Source of the DNA: JBAOHV01 sp037045265
Lineage (GTDB): Bacteria; Actinomycetota; Acidimicrobiia; Acidimicrobiales; Microtrichaceae
DNA: 64,000 bases
Direction of reading: 5' to 3'
NCBI GenBank assembly: GCA_037045265.1
Contig: JBAOHV010000024.1
Span: 62,001-126,000, forward strand
Part shown: positions 37,898 to 46,822 of the stretch, one piece after another
How positions within the stretch are numbered: position 1 is the first letter of the stretch
Layout: each line of letters starts with the position of its first letter
The notes under the pieces: generated by a model
Told to the model about the DNA's origin: nothing
Database searches by the model: none
Seen by the model: only the letters and a program-made list of their open reading frames with translations
Translations under genes and position numbers: made by a program

Positions 37898-38859
37898 GGA
37901 GCAACGCCCCCCAGGTCCGCGATGCGCAACAACAGCGCGTCGGCGAGGAGGTCCAGGTGATCGTGGTCCAACTGCGACGTGACCAGGTAGGGCAGCAGCA
38001 GCTGCGGAAGCGGTAGCTCGGCGGCCATCCGGTCCAGCTGGGACTGTTGCAGACCTCGCCGGCTCCGCCTGAAGTCGGCGGCGGCGCGCAGCAGGTCGGC
38101 TTCTCCGGGGATCAGCGTTGCGGAGGCCTGTCGAGCGGCGTCCTCGGGGTCGAGGTCGAGCCCCGGGAGGTCGGCGACGACACCGTTGACGACCACGGGA
38201 CCGAGAGCGACCCCGACGTCGTCCTCCAGGTTGTAGGCGGTCTGGATGAGCTCGTTGACCGGGGTCTCCTCGGGCACGGTCACGAGTACCACCCGGCATC
38301 TGGCAGGGTCGTTGAGCAGCTCCAGGACGTCCTCGGCCTGGCTGTTGATCGGGCCGACCTTCACGGCATCGGCCAGCCCCGACGCGGACCGCAGGAACGA
38401 GATGGCGTGCCCGGCCGCGGGGGCGTCCAGGACGATCAGGTCGTGGACGGCGGTTCGTTCGATCCCCTTGACCGCGCCCAGCACCAGGATGTCGCGGATA
38501 CCCGGGACGGCGGTCGAGATCAGCTCGAGCGCACCGCTGGACAGCAGCCGGTTCGAGATGCGTTGCAGTCCGTGGTTGCGCAGGTACTCGAGCAGCGCCT
38601 CGTCGGGTGTGATCGTGCGGGCGGTGACGCCTCCGTGCGCCTCGTCGGCGGGTACGAGAACGGTGTCGTCGAAGTGGAGCCGGTCGGATCCGAACATCGA
38701 GGCGAGTCCGCCCTTGCCCTCGACCTCGACCACGAGGGTCCGCAGGCCGACCCGTGAAGCGGCGACAGCGAGCGCAGCGGTGACGGCGGTTTTGCCGACA
38801 CCGCCTTTCCCGGCGACGATGATCACCCCGGATGCAGTGAAGAACTGCTCAGGATCCAC
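37894..38859 (-). CDS. ArsA/GET3-family ATPase (upstream copy)
   Basis: 321 aa from GTG 38859, with AAGGGA upstream. Walker A is VAGKGGVGKTAVTAALAV, then LVVEVEGKGGLASMFG and DLIVLDAPAAGHAISFLRSA. It lacks the DPARRL-type loop of its partner (VEGKGG instead), so the two subunits are likely to form an asymmetric heterodimer. It is divergent from the NfeD gene by 23 bases. Confidence 0.83.
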   Translation of the reverse strand: MDPEQFFTASGVIIVAGKGGVGKTAVTAALAVAASRVGLRTLVVEVEGKGGLASMFGSDRLHFDDTVLVPADEAHGGVTARTITPDEALLEYLRNHGLQRISNRLLSSGALELISTAVPGIRDILVLGAVKGIERTAVHDLIVLDAPAAGHAISFLRSASGLADAVKVGPINSQAEDVLELLNDPARCRVVLVTVPEETPVNELIQTAYNLEDDVGVALGPVVVNGVVADLPGLDLDPEDAARQASATLIPGEADLLRAAADFRRSRRGLQQSQLDRMAAELPLPQLLLPYLVTSQLDHDHLDLLADALLLRIADLGGVAP

Positions 38860-38882
38860 GCTGTCCCTTCGGAGGCTCTGCG

Positions 38883-40185
38883 GTGCGAACACTACCCAGC
38901 CCAATACGGCTCGCCGCCACAGGGCTGCTCGTCGCGGCAGCGGTGAGCGTGGTCTGGGGCGTGCTCGCTCCCGGCGCGGGTGCGCAGCAGTCATGCCCCG
39001 ACGGGTGCGTCGACGTGGTTGCCGTCGACGGCATCATCGACGAGATCGAGGCGGACTTCATCATCGGCAGCGTACGTTCAGCGAATCGCGCCGGCGACGT
39101 GGTGGCGGTGGTCCTGCAGATGGACAGCCCCGGAGCGGCGGTCGACGATGTTCGACTGAACGAGCTCGCTTCGGTGATCGCCAACTCGAGGGTGCCGGTC
39201 TCGGTCTGGATAGGCGCCGCCGGAGCCAGTCGCGCTGCGGTGGCGCCGCAGAGCTCGTGCAGGTGGCCGATTCGTCGGGCATCACCCCCGGTTCCGGGAT
39301 AGGCGACGTTGGCGATCAGCGTCTGGACGTCGCCGAGTTCGGCGTGCTGTTCGAAGGCAGGAGCGCCGAGGCGCAGTCGCGGGTCCTCGAAGGTGAGGCG
39401 GCGGTCGAGGCGGGTCTGGTCGACCGGTTCTCCCCGACGCTGGTGGAGCACGTGGGCGAGCTCGACCAGGTCGAGGTCCGCGAAGGTGAAGGGCGACGAC
39501 GGCGAGATGCGCCGCGAGCCGGTGCAGCGGGTTCGCTTCTCCAAGCTCCCCCTGCAGACACAGCTGATGCACACCGCGGCGAGCCCCTCGGTGGCCTACC
39601 TGTTGTTGGTGCTCGGGCTGGGTCTGTTGCGTCTTCGAGTTCTTCACCGCCGGCGTAGGGGTCGCAGGCGTGGTCGGAGCCGGGTTCCTGGTGCTCGGAT
39701 CGTTCGGGCTCGCGGAGCTTCCCTTCAACACGTGGGCCCTCGGCCTGCTGTTGTTCTCGATCCTGGCGTTCGCCATCGACGTCCAGACGGGGATCCCCCG
39801 GCTGTGGACGATCATCGGGATGGTCACGTACACGGTCGGTTCGGCGTTCCTGCTGACCGAGTTCAGGCCCACCTGGATAGCGCTGCTGGTCGGGGTGAGC
39901 GGAATGGCGGCGACCATGTTCTCGGGGATGCCGGCGATGGTCCGGTCCCGCTTCGGGACCCCGACGATCGGTCGCGAGTGGATGATCGACGAGATGGGTG
40001 TCGCCGACAGCGATGTCGACCCGACCGGGCGCGTCCTGATCCGCGGTGCCAGTTGGCGTGCACGCACCAATCGAGCGACGCCGGTCCGTTCCGGTGAACC
40101 GATCCGCGTGATCGCTGTCGACGGCCTGGAGCTCGAGGTGGAGCCGGAGACCGGTGGAGCGGTCGATCATCGCGATCGTCGTTGA
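38883..40185 (+). CDS. NfeD/ClpP-like membrane serine protease (three frame shifts)
   Basis: Signal segment (LAATGLLVAAAVSVVWGVL), then a ClpP-like domain (VAVDGIIDEIEADFI, VVLQMDSPGAAVDDVRLNEL, PVSVWIGAAGASRA | GGAAELVQVADSSGI, EAAVEAGLVDRFSPTL), several membrane helices (ASPSVAYLLLVLGLGLL, VLGSFGLAELPFNTWALGLL) and an NfeD OB-fold tail (GRVLIRGASWRARTN). Breaks lie at about 39237, 39484 and 39631; the last two are one extra base each. About 430 aa. Acts on membrane proteins together with stomatin-type partners in other bacteria. Confidence 0.8.
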
Positions 40186-40309
40186 CGGCACGCGACCGAC
40201 GTAAGCAGTGCTAACGGGAGTTCGCGGTACGTGAACTTCATCTCAACCCTTGTGGACCGCGGGCTGCGTGCGTAGGGTGCGCCCACACACCGATTCGGGG
40301 GGTCGTACG

Positions 40310-40571
40310 GTGAGTGCACAACAGTCATTCGACGCTTGGCAGGCCAAGGCGGCATGCAGGGGTCCACAAGCGGTGGTCTTCTTCCCGCCGCCGCAGTTCG
40401 AGCGCAAGGTCGACAGGCTCGAGCGGGAACGTCGCGGCCAAGGCGATCTGCGCCGAGTGCATGGTTCGCAGCGACTGCCTGGACTACTCGATCCAGATCA
40501 AGGAGCCGCACGGCATCTGGGGAGGGCTCAACGAACACGAACGACGGGCGCTCGCCGAGTCGACCACCTGA
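40310..40571 (+). CDS. WhiB-family iron-sulfur regulator (one frame shift)
   Basis: GTG 40310 begins VSAQQSFDAWQAKAACRG (first Cys); the second part, in another frame, has AICAECMVRSDC (Cys 2-4, CxxCxxxxxC) and IWGGLNEHERRAL, the WhiB turn and C-terminal helix. Deleting one G from GGG at about 40424 joins them as LERNVAAKAICAEC, giving about 86 aa with the four cluster cysteines. WhiB proteins bind a 4Fe-4S cluster and sigma factor; exclusive to actinobacteria and their phages. Confidence 0.85.
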
Positions 40572-40679
40572 GCCCCGCGTCCTCGTAGGTCCCGGCCCGG
40601 AGCGAAACCGCTGAGCGGCGTCTCATCGCCTGGTCACCCGGCGACACGCCGGTGGGCCCGTACGCGTAGCCTCTGAGCC

Positions 40680-41249
40680 ATGTTCGCAGCGCTGATCGCG
40701 TTCCTCCTGGTTCTCCCGTTCCTCGAGATCTGGGTGGCCATCAAGATCGCGGGACTGATCGGCGCACCGCTGACGATGCTCCTCATCGTCGGGATGAGTG
40801 TGCTCGGTTGGTTCCTCCTGCGCGGCGAGGGCGTGAGCGTCTGGCGTCGCATCAACACCGAGGTGGCCGCGGGGCGCACTCCTGCCCAACAGATGCTCGA
40901 CGGGGTGCTGGTCCTCGTCGGCGGGCTGTGTCTGATCGTGCCCGGATTCATCACGGGCGTTTTCGGGCTGTTGCTGTTGCTCCCGCCGGTCAGGGCGGTG
41001 CTCCGACCGGCACTCTCGGGTTGGATGGCGCGGCGCGCAGAGCGCTTGGTCCGCTCGGGTCGGATGAGCGTGGTGGTGGTCGACACAGTGGTCGACGCCG
41101 ACGGTCGTGTGCGGACGAGGACCAGGACGACGGGCGACGTGATCGATGCCGACGGCTGGGATGTGGGCGAGGAGCCCCACGAGCTGTCACCCGAGCAGCG
41201 TGGCCGGGTCATCGACGGCCATGTCGTTGACGACGGCCCGACGGCCTGA
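40680..41249 (+). CDS. fxsA: FxsA family membrane protein
   Basis: 189 aa: ALIAFLLVLPFLEIWVAIKI, LTMLLIVGMSVLGWFLLRGE and MLDGVLVLVGGLCLIVPGFITGVFGLLLLLPPVR are FxsA landmarks, with a hydrophilic C-terminal tail of about 75 residues. FxsA affects phage exclusion in E. coli when overproduced; its normal role is unclear. ATG 40680. Confidence 0.85.
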   Translation: MFAALIAFLLVLPFLEIWVAIKIAGLIGAPLTMLLIVGMSVLGWFLLRGEGVSVWRRINTEVAAGRTPAQQMLDGVLVLVGGLCLIVPGFITGVFGLLLLLPPVRAVLRPALSGWMARRAERLVRSGRMSVVVVDTVVDADGRVRTRTRTTGDVIDADGWDVGEEPHELSPEQRGRVIDGHVVDDGPTA

Positions 41250-41273
41250 ACAGGCGACAGGTACGGTTCGGCC

Positions 41274-42129
41274 GTGACCCCGCTGAACATGGCCCATCCC
41301 GATCCCGGATCGGTACCCGTGCGAGACGCGGCAACGGTGATGCTGCTGCGCGACTCGGAATCCGGGATGCAGGTGTGCATGCTGCAGCGCAACCTCAACT
41401 CGGACTTCGTGGGCGGCGCCTATGTCTTCCCGGGAGGGGCCGTGGATCCCGAAGACAGCAACGAGGCCTCCATGGCCGTCTGCGCAGGGCGCGACGACGA
41501 GTCGGCGTCGCAGCTGGTCGGAGTGGAGCGGGGAGGCCTGGCGTTCTGGGTGGCGGCCGTCCGCGAATCCTTCGAGGAAGCAGGAGTCCTGCTCGCCGCT
41601 GACGATTCAGGCACCGTGATCTCGTTCGAGGACCCCGAGGTGGCGCAGCGATTCTCGACGCACCGTGAGTCGGTGGACTCCGGGCGTCGTCCCCTGTCGC
41701 AGGTGTGCATGGACGAGGGACTACGCCTGACCGTGGGTGACATGCACTACTTCTCTCGCTGGGTGACACCACTCGGCGCACCGAGGCGATACGACACACG
41801 GTTCTTCGTCGCCTCCGCCCCCGCGGAGCAGGAGCCCCTGCACGACGACCGGGAGGTGATCGGGCTCGCGTTGGCTGACTCCGGCGGAGGCGCTCGCGGA
41901 TCACGAGTCCGGACGCAAGACGATGATCTTCCCGACGGTCCGCACCATGGTCGCTCTCGCCCGGTTCGATTCGGCCCGTGACGTGCTCGAGCACGCTCGC
42001 TCCCAGGAGGACGTCGACGCGATCGTGCCGATGATGCGCGAGGAGGGCGGTGGTCTGCGGCTCTATCTCCCGGGCGATCCGGAGGGCACTGGGGGCGTTT
42101 ACGACGCCATCACCGGCGAGGTGCTCTGA
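41274..42129 (+). CDS. Nudix hydrolase (one frame shift)
   Basis: GTG 41274. ATVMLLRDSESGMQVCMLQR, GGAYVFPGGAVDPED and the Nudix box core AVRESFEEAGVLL are in frame 3; the C-terminal helices (MIFPTVRTMVALARF) are in frame 1. One extra T at about 41874 gives GLAWLTPAEALADHESGRKT on removal. About 284 aa. The insert between PGG and REsFEEaG is long, as in NUDT19-like CoA/acyl-CoA diphosphatases; the substrate is unproven. Confidence 0.82.
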
Positions 42130-42192
42130 GCCTCTCCGGCGATGCCTCCGGGGGCAGGCCGATCCTGGATCGTCCTGCCAGGTTCGGTGCTC

Positions 42193-42843
42193 TCAGTCGA
42201 GCGGGGCTACCGAAGCGAACGCTCGTGCGCGATCCAGCTGGGCCGAACGCTCGTCGGAGGTAGCTGAGCCGACCAGCACGTAGTCGTCGCGGTGTTCGGA
42301 GAGCAGTTCGCCGTCGGCGTCGACGAGCCAGGGCAGGGCGAGCCTCCGCGGAACGCGAACACGCTCGGGGGCCTCGCAGGTGCCGAAGGCCCGGTCCCAG
42401 ACGTTGGTGGTCACGCCGTGGTTCGCCCGCGGATGCCCGAAGTGGTGGTGGAAGTGGTGGTGTCGCAGCCAGGTCCCGTAGCTGCCCGACGGTGCACGAA
42501 GGTGCGCCATTGCGTGCTGGTACTCGTAGAAGAAGTACCCGGCTGCCCAGCCGAACGCCAGCGCCACCGCCGGAACCGGGCCGGCGAGCCACCAGGTCAG
42601 CGGCATCCAGACTCCGAAGCCGACCAGCAGCATCCCGGCCCAACTCATCAGGTGGGTCACCGAGAAGCTCCACGAAGAGTGCACGTGGTGCTCCAGGTGC
42701 TCGCGGCTCATGATCCCCTTGCCGTTGAGCTCGTGCATGGCGAACCGGTGCAGCAGGTACTCCGCCAGGGTCCACAGCGCAGCTCCAGCAGCGAAGGCGG
42801 CCAGTGTTGCCACGAGGGTGGCGATCGTCTCGGTCGGGTTCAC
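42193..42843 (-). CDS. Fatty acid hydroxylase/sterol desaturase superfamily protein
   Basis: 216 aa integral membrane diiron protein. His clusters: EYLLHRFAMHE, EHLEHHVHSS, YEYQHAMAHL and RHHHFHHHFGHPRANHG, the HxxxH/HxxHH pattern of the superfamily. GTG 42843 overlaps the stop of the TetR gene (GTGA), so the two are co-expressed. Probably hydroxylates a lipid or carotenoid. Confidence 0.82.
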   Translation of the reverse strand: MNPTETIATLVATLAAFAAGAALWTLAEYLLHRFAMHELNGKGIMSREHLEHHVHSSWSFSVTHLMSWAGMLLVGFGVWMPLTWWLAGPVPAVALAFGWAAGYFFYEYQHAMAHLRAPSGSYGTWLRHHHFHHHFGHPRANHGVTTNVWDRAFGTCEAPERVRVPRRLALPWLVDADGELLSEHRDDYVLVGSATSDERSAQLDRARAFASVAPLD

Positions 42844-43749
42844 AGGACCTTCTCCTTTGCTGTCTCCGACTTCTTGGCCGCCCCCGTCTTCTTCGCCTTC
42901 GGGCGGCGCGGGTCGACGGGCTGCTGGGCTAGTGCTTGGTCCGGGACGATCGTTGCCGCGGCGGATCCGGGAGGAACGGCGGCAGCGAGCTCATCGGCGA
43001 GTCGACGGGCGGTCGCCACGTCGACCGGCTGCGCCCCCCACCCCCGGAGCAGCGCCCCGGTGAGCTCGGCGCCGAGTGCTGCGCCGGTGGTGGGCATGCC
43101 GGTGCTCAGCTCGTCTGACATCAGCGCTCCGTTCAGTGCCAGGACCCACCCGAAGGTACGAACGATCGTGCAGTCGAGCGCTTCGCCGACGGGGTTGCTG
43201 GCCTGCTCGTGATGTTCCAGCGCGCCGACGTCCTGGGCGCGCTGGAGCAGCTGACGGGGTACTTCCAGCACGGCCAGGGCGGCCGGCAGGACTGACACTG
43301 CGTCGCTCGTGTCCTCGACACCTGGCGACACAAGGAGCTGCTGTTGCAGTCGGAACTCGCGCCGGTGGTGCCGCGGAGCGGAGAGGAACAGGTCGGAGAA
43401 CGCCCAGAGCCACGCGAGCGAGGCGATCTCTGCGGACAGTCGGTCCGGCTGTTCCAACAGCTCCTGGTCCCATGCGTGGACGTGCTCGGCAGCGACTCGG
43501 GCCAGGGTCGTCAATGCCCGCTGCTGCAGCGCCGCGAGCAGGGCGCTGCGCGACTCGAAGTACGTGTAGAGCGATGCCGGTGCGTAGTCGGCGGCGTCGG
43601 CGAGGGCGGTCATGGTGAGCCCTTCGATCCCCTGGCTGTCGATCAGTGCTGCCGCGTGGTCCAACAGCGCCGTCGCGCCTGGCCGCACGTTTCGCGTGCT
43701 GGCGATCAGGTGATGCTGCCTCCACGCGCCCTACCTTTTCCGAAGCCAT
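42840..43749 (-). CDS. TetR-family transcriptional regulator (likely one frame shift near the start)
   Basis: The HTH reads LIDSQGIEGLTMTALADAAD then YAPASLYTYFESRSALLAAL. An ATG at 43749 (MASEKVGRVEAASPDRQ) is in another frame; one base fewer at about 43690 gives RAARRDALLDHAAALIDS, a normal TetR first helix. Otherwise the frame starts near 43688 and lacks that helix's beginning. Long Lys/Ala-rich C-terminal tail (KAKKTGAAKKSETAKEK). Probably controls itself and the hydroxylase. Confidence 0.78.
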
Positions 43750-43775
43750 ATCGGAAATCGTAGGTATTTCGATGT
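43750..43775. promoter_or_regulatory. Candidate TetR operator
   Basis: Just upstream of the TetR start is a near-palindrome, ATCGGAAAT (left) and ATTTCGAT (right) around CGTAGGT, one base short of perfect. The position and AT-richness fit an autoregulatory operator. Confidence 0.35.
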
Positions 43776-43897
43776 AAGGAGATCAAGGTGCTGTCGTTCG
43801 CCCGGGGAATCGGAACGAGGCGACGGCGGTTCACTCGTTCACGCCCGGTCGGAGCGGGTTGCATCCGTGGGCCGGGCGACGACGCGTAGGAGGCAGC

Positions 43898-44667
43898 GTG
43901 GATCACGACCAGCACAGCGGTCACGAGCACAGCGGTCACGAGCACGGGACGAGCACAGCGGTCACGAGCACAGCGGGCACGATCACAGCGGTCACGAGCA
44001 CAGCGGTCACGAGCACAGCGGCCACGGCCACGGGCACGGGGCGCAGGGGGCCTACGTGGCCGACTTCGACCTGAAGGCCGCCGACTGGGACGACCCGGGC
44101 AAGGTCGCCCGCGCTCGTCAGGTAGCCGATGCGATCGTCGCTGCGACCTCACCCGGCCCGACGACTCGCCTGTTCGAGTACGGCGCCGGAACAGGCCTGG
44201 TGACCGAGGCACTCGGGGACCGGGTGGGCCCTGCGCTGCTGGCCGACACGTCAGCGGGCATGCGTGAGGTGATGGCGACGAAGGTCGCCGATGGACGACT
44301 GGCGGGCGCCAGGATCACAGACGTCGATCTTGCCGGCGTCTCGGCGGACCTACCGGACGAGCGCTTCGACCTGGTCGTGACCGTGCTCACGCTGCACCAC
44401 GTAGGGGAGCTCGACCGTGTGCTCGGCCGATTCGCCCAGCTCCTCGACCCCGGTGGGCACCTGTGCGTGGTCGACCTGGACGCCGAGGACGGCAGCTTCC
44501 ACGGTGCGGGCTTCGCCGGACACCACGGCTTCGACCGCCAGGCATTCGGAGAGAGGCTGCGGACGGTGGGCTTCGACGAAGTCACCGTGGCGGACTGCGG
44601 CGACCTGGTCCGCGACGACGGCACCTTCTCGATGTTCCTCGCGGTTGGCACGCCTGCGGTCGAATGA
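43898..44667 (+). CDS. SAM-dependent methyltransferase with His-rich N-terminal repeat (frame-shifted)
   Basis: GTG 43898 follows AGGAGG. The first ~45 residues are copies of H-E-H-S-G (15-nt tandem repeats), then HGHGHGAQGAYVADFDLKAADWDDP and a class I methyltransferase with FEYGAGTGLVTEALGD (motif I), LLADTSAGMREVMATK, LVVTVLTLHHVGELDRVL and HLCVVDLDAEDGSFHG. The repeat breaks frame at about 43950 (one G too few, or two extra). About 256 aa. The His run should bind Ni, Zn, Cu or Co. Which substrate is methylated is unknown. Confidence 0.78.
43907..44040 (+). repeat. Imperfect 15-bp tandem repeats coding His-Glu-His-Ser-Gly
   Basis: About seven copies of CACGAGCACAGCGGT and variants (CACGATCACAGCGGT, CACGGCCACGGGCAC). 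It encodes the metal-binding-like N-terminus of the methyltransferase; such a tract is prone to length change and to sequencing error. Confidence 0.8.
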
Positions 44668-44671
44668 TCCG

Positions 44672-44920
44672 GTGAGCTTCACGACGATCGAAGTCGGCAG
44701 CGAGGGCACCCGCGGGTGGATCACCCTCAACCGGCCGGAGAAGCGCAACCCGCTGTCGGCCACCACGACCAAACGCCATGTCGACGCCGTCACGGCCCAG
44801 TCGGTGGGCATCGACCGGTCCTGGTCGGACGCGGACGTGATCGTCGCCGCACTGCGTGACCCCGAGTCTCGCCGGGTCGCCCTCAGCTATCTCGAGAAGT
44901 TCGGTCAGCGAGGTCAGTAG
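44672..44920 (+). pseudogene. Enoyl-CoA hydratase-family gene with the middle deleted
   Basis: 82 codons. Residues 1-32 (FTTIEVGSEGTRGWITLNRP, EKRNPLSATT) are the start of a crotonase; residues 33-82 (TKRHVDAVTAQSVGIDRSWS, DADVIVAALRDPESR) look like the end. The oxyanion-hole and active-site segments in between (about 180 residues) are absent, in frame. It overlaps the next gene's end on the other strand by 38 bases. Not functional as a crotonase. Confidence 0.65.
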
Positions 44921-45500
44921 CTACAGCTTGCGGCGATTGGTTCGTCGATGCCCTGGAGCCCGGCGCCAGTGCATACGCAGCGGCGACGGTGCCCACCAGG
45001 ACGACCAGGACCAGCAGCGTGGTGGAGACCGTCACCCAGCCGCTGGTCGAGTAGGTGTGGTCGGGCGAGGTGAAGGTGCGGGTCGTCGTCCTGGTCAGGA
45101 ACAAGGCCGTAGCTGCGAGAACTCCGACGACCACGACGACGTTCGCCGCCAGGGCACGCAGCCGCGACGAGCTCGGACCGCAGCGCGCCCAACGAAGAAC
45201 CAGGGCGACGGCTGCGACGAGGAGCGGCAGGGTCGCGGGTGACATGGTGCTCAGGAGCCCGAGCACCATGCCGCCTGAGAGGAGCAGCGAGGAGCGGCCG
45301 GTCCGGTTGGCCAGGAGGCACAGGACCCCGGGGGTCGCGATCAGGGCACCGAGGGCGACTGACCCTAAGAACGACTCCGGGTTCCGTGCGATGGGATCCT
45401 CGCCCAGCATCCGGACGACCGTCAGCGCCGTTCCGGCAGCGATGATGATTGCGCCGAGTACGTCGACCCACCTCGTCTGGCGCTTCGCCGGACTGCTCAT
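44883..45500 (-). CDS. Polytopic membrane protein, function unknown
   Basis: About 205 aa from ATG 45500 (MSSPAKRQTRWVDVL). Six hydrophobic segments, e.g. VLGAIIIAAGTALTVVRML, FLGSVALGALIATPGVLCLL, LPLLVAAVALVLRW, VVVVVGVLAATALFL and TLLVLVVLVGTVAAAYAL. No motifs I recognise. Codon usage is like the chromosome. Confidence 0.6.
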   Translation of the reverse strand: MSSPAKRQTRWVDVLGAIIIAAGTALTVVRMLGEDPIARNPESFLGSVALGALIATPGVLCLLANRTGRSSLLLSGGMVLGLLSTMSPATLPLLVAAVALVLRWARCGPSSSRLRALAANVVVVVGVLAATALFLTRTTTRTFTSPDHTYSTSGWVTVSTTLLVLVVLVGTVAAAYALAPGSRASTNQSPQAVATDLADRTSRDS

Positions 45501-45529
45501 GGGGTGAGGCTCCTCGCGGGTCAACCTGA

Positions 45530-45765
45530 TCACCCCTCCAACGTGTGGGCATCGACGAGGTCCGGTGGCCTGCCAGCGGCGCGCTTGTTGCGGATCAGGT
45601 CGTCTGCCGAGATGAAACCGATGGAGAGCTCGCCCACGTCAACCAGGAGGCGGTTGCTCCAGCACTCTTCGAAGCTGACGCCGCTGATCGAGGTCAATAG
45701 ATCGATTCGCATGGGCGGGTGCCTCCGACGATCAAGTAGCGGACGTCACGAGCGGCACGATCTGC
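45530..45765 (-). pseudogene. Nucleotidyltransferase-type toxin remnant (AbiEii/DUF6036-like)
   Basis: The last 60 codons (PPMRIDLLTSISGVSFEECW, DDLIRNKRAAGRPPDLVD) are the C-terminus of nucleotidyltransferase-type proteins found in TA systems. Just upstream in another frame is VRYLIVGG, the GG-containing start motif of the same family. The catalytic D-x-D middle is missing. So only the two ends remain, joined out of frame. Confidence 0.5.
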
Positions 45766-45858
45766 CTCACCTGGCCATCCTACGCCCGGATGCTGACGGC
45801 CTGATACTGAACCTCGCCGATCGCGTCGGTGGCCTGCCGGGCTGTCGCCGCCTCGGCG

Positions 45859-45955
45859 CTGTCCGACGGTGTCGGGCGTCTCGTGCATCGGTCGTGAGGA
45901 CGGGTGCGGCTCGGTCCGGCTCGGTCCGGTGACGTCGGTTGGCGCGTGGCTAGCT
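45859..45955. repeat. Dispersed repeat, copy 1
   Basis: About 95 bp, roughly 75-80% alike by eye to 47307-47400. Shared core blocks are GGTCGTGAGGAC and GCGCGTGGCTAGC. It lies at the 3' end of vapC. Confidence 0.6.
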
Positions 45956-46345
45956 CGCTGGTGGGCGGAGGTCCTTCCACTTCCAGGGTGCTCGAGGGAT
46001 GAGCAGTTCCGGGTCACCGGTCCACAGGACGGCGTCGTTCGCCATGGCGAGTGCGGCCGCGAAAGCGTCCGTGTACGCCATGGGGCGGTCGGCCTTGATC
46101 CGGGCGGCGTCCATGACGACCGTCTCGTCGGGCAGACGGACATCCACCACGAGCCGGATGTCTCGCACCGTGTCGGCCGCGGTCGGGTCTCCGTGGAGGC
46201 GACGCAGTACGTAGTACACCTCGCCCAGGTTGATCCACGACATGAGGGGGCGTTCCCGGTCCAGGAGCTTCGCCACGCGTGCTGCAGCGGGAGGGGCGTC
46301 CTCGAGGTAGCGGAGCACCGCCCAGGAGTCGAGGACGACGGTCAA
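45950..46345 (-). CDS. vapC: VapC-type PIN-domain ribonuclease toxin
   Basis: 131 aa. PIN acidic residues: D6 in VVLDSWAVLRYLE, E42 in SWINLGEVYYVL, D93 in AYTDAFAAALA, D109 in LWTGDPELL, the full metal set. Start is TTG 46345, overlapping the antitoxin stop (TTGA). Cleaves RNA (often tRNA or 23S rRNA) unless bound by its antitoxin. Confidence 0.88.
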   Translation of the reverse strand: MTVVLDSWAVLRYLEDAPPAAARVAKLLDRERPLMSWINLGEVYYVLRRLHGDPTAADTVRDIRLVVDVRLPDETVVMDAARIKADRPMAYTDAFAAALAMANDAVLWTGDPELLIPRAPWKWKDLRPPAS

Positions 46346-46572
46346 CGACGGTCCTCGCTGGCTCGGTCCGCAGCGCGCTCGGCGGCCAGCTCGTCCGTGA
46401 GCGGGGACCCGCGGAACCGACCACGGAGCGGGGGCCGGTGCCGCGTGGGGCGGACCGATACGTGATCGCCGTCGCGCCAGAAGCTGACTTCGTCGCCGGG
46501 CTCGATCCCGAGCTCGTCGCGTAGCTCCTTAGGGATGACGACCTGCCCCTTGGGCCCGACACGATGAGTCAT
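46342..46572 (-). CDS. vapB: VapB-type AbrB/SpoVT-domain antitoxin
   Basis: 76 aa starting MTHRVGPKGQVVIPKELRDE, a swapped-hairpin AbrB DNA-binding domain, followed by a C-terminal tail (FRGSPLTDELAAERAADRAS) that would block VapC. ATG 46572 lies 7 nt after a TATACT -10 box, so the message is probably leaderless. Autorepressor with VapC. Confidence 0.88.
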   Translation of the reverse strand: MTHRVGPKGQVVIPKELRDELGIEPGDEVSFWRDGDHVSVRPTRHRPPLRGRFRGSPLTDELAAERAADRASEDRR

Positions 46573-46587
46573 ACTGGTGAGTATAAC
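46568..46587 (-). promoter_or_regulatory. vapBC leaderless promoter and operator
   Basis: On the minus strand: GTTATACT-CACC-AGTATGAC, inverted arms matching 7 of 8. The left arm contains the -10 box TATACT and the right arm the vapB ATG, 7 nt apart (TANNNT-N7-ATG). Binding of VapB here would block transcription initiation directly. Confidence 0.6.
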
Positions 46588-46817
46588 CTCAGAGCGCCAG
46601 TGGGGAAGCGTCCTGCGCTCTCGAGTTGTCGTGTGCGAGCCAGCTGCTCCTGGGTGAGATCCGGCCGGTTCTCGAGCAGATTGTCGAAGCACTCGTCGAG
46701 GATCTGCTCGCTCCTGCGCGCCTGGTAGAGCCCGGCGATGGCGAGGCGGATGAGCAGATCCCGCAACCGCGCCGGGTACAGCACGCCGGCGTCGAGCACC
46801 GCCACCGGTCTCGGCAT
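46569..46817 (-). pseudogene. PIN-domain toxin, C-terminally truncated
   Basis: Residues 1-68 (RPVAVLDAGVLYPARLRDLL, RRSEQILDECFDNLLENRPD, LTQEQLARTRQL) match the start of a PIN-domain protein that normally has about 180 aa. After RTRQL the sequence becomes ESAGRFPTGALRLYSPV, the vapB promoter read through, and stops. The later acidic residues are lost. It lies five bases after its HTH antitoxin. Confidence 0.7.
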
Positions 46818-46822
46818 GCGGG

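Noticed and set aside
36770..38859. Arsenic resistance operon
   Set aside because: The ATPases are ArsA-like, but no arsB, arsC, arsR or arsD is nearby.
43859..44074. Thr/Ala-rich small protein from the His repeat in another frame
   Set aside because: It is the out-of-frame reading of the CACGAGCACAGCGGT repeats.
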